NCBI GenBank assembly: GCA_946543025.1
Contig: CAMNLN010000022.1
Coordinates: forward strand, 1-19,077
Length of the DNA stretch: 19,077 nt
From: an uncultured Verrucomicrobiota bacterium
Lineage (GTDB): Bacteria > Verrucomicrobiota > Kiritimatiellia > RFP12 > UBA1067
Direction of reading: 5' to 3'
Positions within the stretch are counted from its first letter, which is position 1. Each line of letters begins with the position of its first letter. Of the stretch, positions 6,216 through 12,134 are shown piece by piece. The notes beneath the pieces were generated by a model. That model was not told the origin of the DNA. It was given only the letters and a program-made list of their open reading frames with translations, and made no database searches. Made by a program: the position numbers and the translations under genes.

Positions 6216-7304
6216 TCATTTCGAAAAGGGTGATGCCTGCTTGACCAACTGCAGGTAGCGAATCGCCTCCACGACATCGTCAAGCGCGACGGGGAACGGT
6301 TCGGCCGTCCGGATCGTGGCGTACAGCGCCCGCCAAAACGCGACAGGGCCAGACTTTTCGGCCGTGGGCGGAAGCGTGGCGGGAACATCGACGACCTTGA
6401 GGTTCTCGTGCATGTCGTCGAGCGGCGGGGTGCGGACGCTTGAGCGGCGGCGCGGGAAGTGGAACCCCGGATCGATGACATGGTAGAAACCCTCTGTGGC
6501 GTTCGGGGCAACCGTGAAGGCTCCTCGCGAGCCGCGCACGGCGAATGACGGCTCAAATGGCGCGAGGTGACCGCCGTTGATCTCGATATCGGCCGTTACC
6601 TCGCCGCGAGACTTGAGTACGATGTGCGCGAAGTCCTCGGCGTCGCCGAGGGCCGCGACGCGCTTGAGTTCGCTCCAAAGCTGCGCCGGCTGCGCGCGCA
6701 TGAGGGAGACGGCCTGAAGAACAGCTTCCAGGCCTGCGTACCAGGCCGCGCCGCCGCCGCACCGCTTGACGCTCTGCCAGTCGTCCCGGCGGAGATAGTC
6801 CTGACGGCGGACTCGGACCTCGTAGATTTCGCCAAGGCTCGGATTGTCAAGGGCTGTTTGCGCGAGGCGGAAGTCGGGGGCGAAAAGACCGGGCGTGTAG
6901 GCGAAGAGGCGGCCGCGCGCCTTGGCCGAGGCGGCCTTGAGGATGGTGGCGGCGTCATGCGTCAGCGCAAGGGGCGACTCGACGACCGTGTATTTCTCGC
7001 GGCTCAAGGACGCGAGCGCGGCGGACTGGTGGTCGGTAGTCGGCAACGCGATGTCCACGAGGTCGATGTCGGGATCGTCCAGCATGTCCTCCACGCGCCG
7101 GTAGGTATGGACCTTGGGGTAGTCTTTTTCGATGATGGAGCGGCGCTCGCGCAGCAGGTCGCAGACGGCCGTGATCTGGTAGAGCTCGGGGAGTTGCTTC
7201 AGGGCGGGAATATGGTCGAACAACGCCGCCCGTCCGAGCCCGACGAGCGCGATGCGCAAGGGCGGCCGATGCATGCCGTTTTCGTTTTCCGATCCAGTAT
7301 CCAT
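6216..7304 (-). CDS. Gfo/Idh/MocA-family oxidoreductase-like protein, EKP lysine replaced
   Basis: A 362-residue NAD(P)-dependent sugar dehydrogenase-like protein. The N-terminal Rossmann domain starts RIALVGLGRAA (17-27, GxGxxA). It continues with AVCDL (46-50), a typical family spacing, and VDIALPTTDHQ (83-93). The catalytic-loop motif normally reading EKP is ESP here (109-111), so the family's usual active-site lysine is missing. The C-terminal alpha/beta domain follows, with GGGAAWYAGLEAVLQAVSL and a conserved-looking end (PFPVALDDVVEAIRYLQLV). The start is chosen at 7304 for its GGAG 7 nt upstream; longer frames run through the promoters. It is first in the cassette, whose next gene has an ATGA overlap alternative. 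It may be a sugar-binding or regulatory paralogue, or a dehydrogenase with a relocated general acid/base. Confidence 0.82.
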   Translation of the reverse strand: MDTGSENENGMHRPPLRIALVGLGRAALFDHIPALKQLPELYQITAVCDLLRERRSIIEKDYPKVHTYRRVEDMLDDPDIDLVDIALPTTDHQSAALASLSREKYTVVESPLALTHDAATILKAASAKARGRLFAYTPGLFAPDFRLAQTALDNPSLGEIYEVRVRRQDYLRRDDWQSVKRCGGGAAWYAGLEAVLQAVSLMRAQPAQLWSELKRVAALGDAEDFAHIVLKSRGEVTADIEINGGHLAPFEPSFAVRGSRGAFTVAPNATEGFYHVIDPGFHFPRRRSSVRTPPLDDMHENLKVVDVPATLPPTAEKSGPVAFWRALYATIRTAEPFPVALDDVVEAIRYLQLVKQASPFSK

Positions 7305-7353
7305 GTCTCTTCTCCGATTACAGGCTCTGAAGTCTGCGTCTTTCGTTGCGTCA

Positions 7354-7382
7354 AGTTTACCGAAAACCATGACGCGCGTCAA
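7354..7382 (-). promoter_or_regulatory. Promoter of the minus-strand four-gene cassette
   Basis: On the minus strand, TTGACG (7382-7377) and TAAACT (7359-7354) are separated by exactly 17 bp. The predicted start near 7347 gives a leader of about 43 nt. Its -35 lies inside the spacer of the divergent ABC-ATPase promoter. Confidence 0.6.
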
Positions 7383-7397
7383 GCGATATGGTATAAT
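7369..7397 (+). promoter_or_regulatory. Promoter of the ABC ATPase gene
   Basis: ATGACG (7369-7374), a 17-bp spacer and a perfect TATAAT (7392-7397) extended by TGG (7389-7391). The predicted transcription start (about 7404-7406) coincides with the ATG at 7406. Confidence 0.75.
7370..7381. promoter_or_regulatory. Perfect 12-bp palindrome between divergent promoters
   Basis: TGACGCGCGTCA is its own reverse complement and covers parts of both -35 elements. It could be an operator. It may equally result from two back-to-back -35 boxes (TGAC and GTCA). Confidence 0.4.
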
Positions 7398-7405
7398 GCG
7401 AATCA

Positions 7406-8107
7406 ATGGAAAACGGAGCAGACAGAACGGACGAAGTCGTGCGCCTTGACGGCGTCTGCCGCTACTACAGCGTGGGCGGCGAAACGGTGAAGGCGCTGGA
7501 CGGCGTGTCGTTCGCAATTCGCAGGGGCGAGTATTGGGCGATCATGGGGCCGTCCGGCTCCGGCAAGAGCACGCTCCTCAACATTCTCGGCTGCCTCGAC
7601 CGTCCCACCGCCGGATCCTACTGGCTCAACGGCGTGGACGTGGCGCGGATGGAGGACAACGAGCTTTCCGACCACCGTCTGAAGAATCTCGGATTCGTAT
7701 TCCAGAGTTTCCACCTCGTTCCGCAGCTGACCGTGCTGGAAAACATCGAGATGCCCATGTTCTACCTGGGCGTACCGCCGGACGAACGGACGCGCCGGGC
7801 GAAGGAGCTCGCCGAGCGCGTGGAGATGGAACACCGTCTGACGCACCTGCCGGCCGAACTCTCCGGCGGGCAACGCCAACGCGTGGCCGTCGCCCGCGCC
7901 CTCGCGAACGACCCCGCCGTCCTTCTTGCCGACGAGCCTACCGGCAACCTCGATTCCAAGACCTCCGTCCAGATCATGCAGCTCTTTCAGGAGCTCTACG
8001 AGCAGGGCAAGACGGTAATCGTCGTCACGCACGAGCCCGACATCGACGCCTATGCCCATTCCCACATCGTCGTCAAGGACGGCAGGATCCTCAGCTACAG
8101 GCGTTAG
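7406..8107 (+). CDS. ABC transporter ATPase, LolD/MacB type
   Basis: A 233-residue ATPase of the LolD/MacB/FtsE-like family that powers lipoprotein release or efflux with a FtsX-type permease. All motifs are intact: Walker A GPSGSGKST (48-56), Q-loop Gln100 in FVFQSF, signature LSGGQ (152-156), Walker B VLLADEPT (172-179), D-loop NLDS and switch His209 in VVTHE. The insert NELSDHRLKNLGFVFQSFHLVP is characteristic of this family. No permease gene is next to it, so the partner must be elsewhere. The ATG at 7406 sits at the predicted transcription start without a Shine-Dalgarno; GTG 7439 (Val12) is an alternative start with a weak GGA upstream. It is transcribed divergently from the cassette. 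Confidence 0.9.
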   Translation: MENGADRTDEVVRLDGVCRYYSVGGETVKALDGVSFAIRRGEYWAIMGPSGSGKSTLLNILGCLDRPTAGSYWLNGVDVARMEDNELSDHRLKNLGFVFQSFHLVPQLTVLENIEMPMFYLGVPPDERTRRAKELAERVEMEHRLTHLPAELSGGQRQRVAVARALANDPAVLLADEPTGNLDSKTSVQIMQLFQELYEQGKTVIVVTHEPDIDAYAHSHIVVKDGRILSYRR

Positions 8108-8121
8108 CGGGCGGGGCCGTC

Positions 8122-8150
8122 TAGACGCGGGGGGGGATTTGGAGTATAAT
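8122..8150 (+). promoter_or_regulatory. Promoter of the uronate operon with G8 tract in the spacer
   Basis: TAGACG (8122-8127), a 17-bp spacer and a perfect TATAAT (8145-8150). The spacer contains eight consecutive G (8129-8136). The -35 overlaps a perfect palindrome CGTCTAGACG (8118-8127). The predicted leader is about 25 nt with AAGGAA before the ATG at 8182. Confidence 0.7.
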
Positions 8151-8181
8151 AAAACGAAATTTTTCCCGAAGGAAGAAACGC

Positions 8182-9534
8182 ATGAACTACGAACAGGCCA
8201 AAGACGTACTCAAGCAGAACGGACAGGATCACCTGCTGCAGTTCTGGACAAAGCTGGACAAGGCGGCGCAGAAGGCCCTGCTGGAGCAGATCGAATCGAT
8301 CGATTTTCGCGAGGTGGCGAGATGTCGGGAGATGCTGGCGAACCGCGAGAAGCCGGCCGCGAAGAAGAAAGGCGTTCCGACGGCCCCCGAGGTGACGTTC
8401 CTCAAGGGGGCGCTGCAGAAGAAGGCGATCGCGGCCGGCGAACGCGAACTGGCGGCCGGCCGCGTGGGTGTGCTGCTCGTGGCGGGGGGCCAGGGATCGC
8501 GTCTCGGCTTCGACGGTCCGAAGGGTGCCTATCCGATCGGCCCGATCACGAACGCGCCGCTCTTCTACTTCCATGCGCGCAAGGTGCTGGCCCTCTCGCG
8601 CCGCTACAACGCGCGCATCCCGTTCTACGTGATGACGAGCATGGCGAACTACGCCGACACGGTGGCCCACTTCGAGGAGCACGGCTACTACGGCCTCGAC
8701 AAGAAGGACGTCATCTTCTTCAAGCAGGGCATGTGGCCGGGCATGACGGAGGACGGCAAGATCATCCTCGACCAGCCGGGGCACGTGTTCATGAGCCCGG
8801 ACGGCCATGGCGGCATGCTGGCCGCGCTCAAGGCGAACGGCTGTTTCAAGGACATGGCCAGGCGCGGCGTGGAGACGCTGTTCTATTTCCAGGTCGACAA
8901 TCCGCTCGTGAACGTGGCCGAGCCGGCGTTCATCGGCCTGCACGTGCTCCAGAAGGCCGAGTACTCGCTGAAGCTCTGCGCCAAGCGCGGCGGGCGCGAG
9001 GGGCTGGGCATGGTCGTCCGCCGCGGCGGACATTTCGACATGATCGAGTACACGGAGATGACGCGCGAGATGAATTTCCGTCGAACGGAGGACGGCGAGC
9101 TCTACTTCAAGTACGGCTCGCCTGCCATCCACGTGTTCGACCGCGCGTTCCTCGAGCGCGAGGCGGAGAAGGACATGCCGCTCCACCTGGCGCACAAGAA
9201 GATCGCCACGGTGAACGCCGCCGGCCGCATCGTCAAGCCGACCGCCCCGAACGGCTACAAGTTCGAGAAGTTTATCTTCGATATCCTGCCCGAAGCCAAG
9301 CGCGTGGCGCTGGTGGCGTTCGATCGCCGCGACGAGTTCGCGCCCGTGAAGAACGCGTCCGGCAAGGACTCGCCGGAGACGTGCCGCGCGGCGCTCCGCG
9401 CCAAGTGGCGCCGCCAGCTGGAGGGCGAGGTCCACATCGCCGTTCCGGCCGACATGCCGCTGGAGATCGATCCGCTCTACATGTACGACGGCGGCGACAT
9501 CCTGAAGCGCGGCTTCCTGCTGAAGAAGGACTAA
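8182..9534 (+). CDS. UDP-sugar pyrophosphorylase, UAP1-like
   Basis: A 450-residue UDPGP-family nucleotidyltransferase that makes a UDP-sugar plus pyrophosphate from UTP and a sugar-1-phosphate. The N-terminal helical part (1-90) precedes the nucleotide loop LLVAGGQGSRLGFDGPKG (98-115). Then come YVMTSMAN, FFKQGMWPGM, SPDGHGGMLAAL, a VDNPLV metal/sugar site, EYTEM, and a C-terminal block PNGYKFEKFIFDILP plus RRDEFAPVKNASGKDSPETC. This pattern matches eukaryote-type UDP-N-acetylhexosamine pyrophosphorylases (UAP1/AGX) better than bacterial GalU or GlmU. The substrate could be HexNAc-1-P, hexose-1-P or uronate-1-P and cannot be settled here. The start has AAGGAA. It is the first gene of a five-gene operon, 22 nt ahead of eda. 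Confidence 0.85.
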   Translation: MNYEQAKDVLKQNGQDHLLQFWTKLDKAAQKALLEQIESIDFREVARCREMLANREKPAAKKKGVPTAPEVTFLKGALQKKAIAAGERELAAGRVGVLLVAGGQGSRLGFDGPKGAYPIGPITNAPLFYFHARKVLALSRRYNARIPFYVMTSMANYADTVAHFEEHGYYGLDKKDVIFFKQGMWPGMTEDGKIILDQPGHVFMSPDGHGGMLAALKANGCFKDMARRGVETLFYFQVDNPLVNVAEPAFIGLHVLQKAEYSLKLCAKRGGREGLGMVVRRGGHFDMIEYTEMTREMNFRRTEDGELYFKYGSPAIHVFDRAFLEREAEKDMPLHLAHKKIATVNAAGRIVKPTAPNGYKFEKFIFDILPEAKRVALVAFDRRDEFAPVKNASGKDSPETCRAALRAKWRRQLEGEVHIAVPADMPLEIDPLYMYDGGDILKRGFLLKKD

Positions 9535-9556
9535 GTGACGAAAAACGGAGGACGAC

Positions 9557-10216
9557 ATGAGCCAGAAACGCGACGAAGTGATCCGTACCGTATTGGACAC
9601 CAAGATCATCGCCATCATCCGCGGTTTTCCGCCGGAGACGTGCGTACGGTTGGCCGAGGCCTATTTGAAGGGCGGCATCCGCATGGTGGAGGTGACGTTC
9701 CCGCAGGCGGATCCCGCCAGCTGGACGAAGACCGCCGAGGCGATCCGCACGATCAGCACGCGGTTCGCCGGGGAGATGTTCGCGGGCGCGGGCACCGTGC
9801 TCACGCGCGAGCAGCTGCAGATGGCCGCCGACGCGGGCGGGCGCTACATGATCGCGCCCAGCGTGAACACGGACTTGATCCGCGAGGCGGTGAAGATGGA
9901 TTTGGTGGCGATCCCCGGCGCGTTCACGCCCACGGAGGTGGTGTCCGCGTACGAAGCGGGCGCGTCGTTCGTGAAGCTCTTTCCCGTCACGGCCCTCGGC
10001 CCGAGCTACGTGAAGGCCCTCCGCGCGCCGTTGCCGCACATCCCGCTGCTGGCGGTGGGCGGCATTACGCCGGACAACATCGCGGACTACATGAAGGTCG
10101 GCTGCGTGGGCGCGGGCGTGAGCGGCGTCCTTACGAACAAGGACCTCATCGCCGCCGGCGCGTGGGACAAGATCGAGCAGGTCGCGCGGGAACTGGTGAC
10201 GAATGCGCGGGCCTAG
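9557..10216 (+). CDS. eda: KDPG/KHG aldolase
   Basis: A 219-residue class I aldolase that splits 2-keto-3-deoxy-6-phosphogluconate into pyruvate and glyceraldehyde-3-phosphate. Motifs: IIAIIRG (17-23), VEVTF (44-48, catalytic Glu45), GAGTVL (77-82), IPGAFTPTE (119-127), the Schiff-base lysine K140 in FVKLFPV, and GGITPDNIADY with GVSGVL for phosphate binding. Where E. coli Eda has Arg49 (EVTLR) this protein has Pro49 (EVTFPQADP), as in a divergent branch of the family, so activity on KDPG versus KDPGal or KHG should be kept open. It has a good ribosome binding site (CGGAGG, 5 nt from ATG). The next gene, kdgK, supplies its likely substrate. Its stop codon TAG is the first unit of a 7-bp repeat. 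Confidence 0.9.
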   Translation: MSQKRDEVIRTVLDTKIIAIIRGFPPETCVRLAEAYLKGGIRMVEVTFPQADPASWTKTAEAIRTISTRFAGEMFAGAGTVLTREQLQMAADAGGRYMIAPSVNTDLIREAVKMDLVAIPGAFTPTEVVSAYEAGASFVKLFPVTALGPSYVKALRAPLPHIPLLAVGGITPDNIADYMKVGCVGAGVSGVLTNKDLIAAGAWDKIEQVARELVTNARA

Positions 10217-10255
10217 TGGCTAGTGGTTAGTTGTTAGAGATTAGAGGTTAGTTAC
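10214..10255 (+). repeat. Six heptanucleotide repeats (TAGnnnn) between eda and kdgK
   Basis: The stretch divides exactly into TAGTGGC, TAGTGGT, TAGTTGT, TAGAGAT, TAGAGGT and TAGTTAC. The first TAG is the eda stop codon, and the array ends one base before the kdgK ATG. Because 7 is not a multiple of 3, TAG stops occur in all three forward frames. AGAGG in unit five can serve as the kdgK ribosome binding site (9 nt from ATG). It resembles the short tandemly repeated heptamers known from some bacteria. Confidence 0.85.
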
Positions 10256-10256
10256 T

Positions 10257-11282
10257 ATGGAGAAGAGAATTGTTTGCTTCGGCGAGATCATGATGCGCTT
10301 GAACCCGGAAGGGTACCTGCGGTTCACGCAGGCGGCGCGGTTCGAGGCGTCCTACGCGGGCGGCGAGGCGAACGTAGCCGTGTCGCTCGCGAACTACGGC
10401 ATGGATGCGTCGTACGTCACGAAGCTGCCCGACAACGACCTCGGCCGCGCGGCGCGCAACACGCTCCGCCAGTTCGGCGTCGATACGCGCGACGTCGTAT
10501 GGGGCGGGCCGCGCCTCGGCATCTACTTCGTGGAGAAGGGCGCCTCGCAGCGCGCCTCCAAGGTGATCTACGACCGCGCGGGCTCATCCATCGCCCTTGC
10601 GAAGCGTACGGACTTCGACTGGGACAAGATTCTCGACGGCGCGAGCTGGTTCCACTTCACGGGCATCACCCCGGCCCTCGGCGGCGAGAACCCCGCGATC
10701 TGCCTCGACGCGCTTGAGGCCTGCAAGGCGAAGGGCATCACGGTGAGCTGCGACCTCAACTACCGCGGCAAGCTCTGGACGCGCGAGCAGGCCGGCGAGA
10801 CGATGGCGAAGCTCGTGCCGTTCGTGGACGTCTGCATCGCCAACGAGGCCGACGCGGCCGACGTGTTCGGCATCCGCGCGGCGGGTACGGACGTCGATTC
10901 CGGCAAGCTGAACAAGGACGGGTACGTCTCTGTGGCGCGCCAGCTCCAGGAGCGTTTCGGCTGCCGCCACGTGGCGATCACGCTACGCACGAGCCTTTCC
11001 GCCACGCGCAACCTGTGGGCCGGCATGCTGTGGGACGGCAAGGACGCCTGCTTCTCGCCGGAGTACGACATCACGATCGTCGACCGCGTGGGCGGCGGCG
11101 ACTCGTTCGGCGGCGGCCTCATCTACGCTCTCGCGAACGGGTACGGGACGCAGGACGCGATCAACTACGCCGTGGCGGCGTCCTGCCTGAAGCACTCCAT
11201 CGAGCACGACTTCAACATGATGAGCGTGGCCGAGGTCAAGGCGCTTGCCGCCGGCAACGCCTCCGGCCGCGTGCAGCGCTGA
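10257..11282 (+). CDS. kdgK: 2-keto-3-deoxygluconate kinase (PfkB family)
   Basis: A 341-residue ribokinase/PfkB sugar kinase that phosphorylates KDG to KDPG. The N-terminal part shows VCFGEIMMRLNP and AGGEANVAVSLANYG (35-49), a substrate-binding glycine signature; KLPDNDLGRAARNTLRQFGVDT follows. ASWFHFTGITPAL and CDLNYRGKLW are typical of KdgK. The PfkB signature DRVGGGDSFGGGLIYAL carries the catalytic Asp (GGGDS; usually GAGD). The neighbours eda (upstream) and kduI (downstream) make the KDG assignment strong. The ATG follows the heptad repeat array directly, and AGAGG in the array is the best Shine-Dalgarno. Confidence 0.9.
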   Translation: MEKRIVCFGEIMMRLNPEGYLRFTQAARFEASYAGGEANVAVSLANYGMDASYVTKLPDNDLGRAARNTLRQFGVDTRDVVWGGPRLGIYFVEKGASQRASKVIYDRAGSSIALAKRTDFDWDKILDGASWFHFTGITPALGGENPAICLDALEACKAKGITVSCDLNYRGKLWTREQAGETMAKLVPFVDVCIANEADAADVFGIRAAGTDVDSGKLNKDGYVSVARQLQERFGCRHVAITLRTSLSATRNLWAGMLWDGKDACFSPEYDITIVDRVGGGDSFGGGLIYALANGYGTQDAINYAVAASCLKHSIEHDFNMMSVAEVKALAAGNASGRVQR

Positions 11283-11303
11283 GGAACCGAAAGGACGAAG
11301 AAA

Positions 11304-12134
11304 ATGGACGTACGCTATACGGTCGGAAAGAACGAATACAGGCGCATGACGACGCAGGAGCTGCGCGACGCGTTCCTGAACACGGCCCTCTACCAGCCCG
11401 GCAAGGTGAACCTGATGTACTGCGAGGTGGAGCGCGGCATCGCGGGCTTCGCGGTGCCCACGGGCAAGACGCTCTCCCTGCCGGCGGGCAAGGAGCTGGC
11501 GAGCGACTGCTTCTGCGAGCGGCGCGAGCTGGGCGTCCTCAACGTGGGCGGCGAAGGCACCGTCACCGTGGACGGCACGAAGTACGTGTTGCGCCCGCTG
11601 GACGTGCTGTATGTCGGCAAAGGCGCGAGGAAGGTGACGTTCGCCTCGAAGTCGGCGAAGAAGCCGGCCGCGTTCTATCTGGCAAGCTATCCCGCGCACA
11701 AGGAATATCCCACCAAGCTGATCAAGTTCGAGGACGCGAACCATCGCCACCTCGGCACGACGGAAGACTGCAACGTGCGGACGATCCACCAGTTCATCCT
11801 TCCCGGCAAGTGCGACAGCTGCCAGCTCGTGATGGGCTTCACGCGCCTGGAGCCGGGCAGCAACTGGAACACGATGCCCGCGCACACGCACGAGCGCCGC
11901 ACGGAGATGTACATGTACTTCGACATCGACGACGACGCGACCGTCTTCCACTTCATGGGCACGGGCGACGAGACGCGCCACCTCGCGATGCACAACCACG
12001 ACGTGGTCGTCAGCCCGATGTGGTCCATCCACGCGGGCGTCGGTACGCGCGCCTATACGTTCTGCTGGGCGATGGGCGGCGAGAACCAGGTTTTTGACGA
12101 TATGGACGGCATCGCCGTCAACGCGTTGCGCTAG
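11304..12134 (+). CDS. kduI: 5-keto-4-deoxyuronate isomerase
   Basis: A 276-residue cupin-type zinc isomerase that converts 4-deoxy-L-threo-5-hexosulose uronate, made from unsaturated uronates, to 3-deoxy-D-glycero-2,5-hexodiulosonate. The expected zinc ligands are in place: H194 and H196 in PAHTHERR, E201 in TEMYMYF, and H243 in PMWSIHAG. The sequence opens with RYTVGKNEYRRMTTQELRDAFL and has full family length (about 278). AGGA lies 12-8 nt before the ATG. The next enzyme, KduD reductase, is not in the window, so the route to KDG is incomplete here. The operon position after kdgK fits one pathway. It serves pectin or glycosaminoglycan catabolism equally well. Confidence 0.95.
   Translation: MDVRYTVGKNEYRRMTTQELRDAFLNTALYQPGKVNLMYCEVERGIAGFAVPTGKTLSLPAGKELASDCFCERRELGVLNVGGEGTVTVDGTKYVLRPLDVLYVGKGARKVTFASKSAKKPAAFYLASYPAHKEYPTKLIKFEDANHRHLGTTEDCNVRTIHQFILPGKCDSCQLVMGFTRLEPGSNWNTMPAHTHERRTEMYMYFDIDDDATVFHFMGTGDETRHLAMHNHDVVVSPMWSIHAGVGTRAYTFCWAMGGENQVFDDMDGIAVNALR

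Noticed and set aside
7368..7383. A 16-nt stretch repeated exactly at 14010-14025 inside the LRR gene
   Set aside because: The second copy is ordinary coding sequence (reads MTRVK). A single 16-mer match in a GC-rich 19-kb window is not strong evidence of a shared operator.
7305..7517. N-terminal extension of the Gfo/Idh-like protein
   Set aside because: It runs through both divergent promoters and into the ABC ATPase gene; the ATG at 7304 has a good GGAG.
8104..9618. Long minus-strand open frame opposite the UDP-sugar pyrophosphorylase gene (similar ones opposite kamA, kdgK/kduI, bioA and tex)
   Set aside because: His/Arg/Val-rich composition with no motif and no ribosome binding site; each exactly mirrors a gene with intact catalytic motifs. 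These are GC-bias shadows.
10214..10255. CRISPR-like array
   Set aside because: Units are 7 bp with no spacers; it is a simple heptad repeat.
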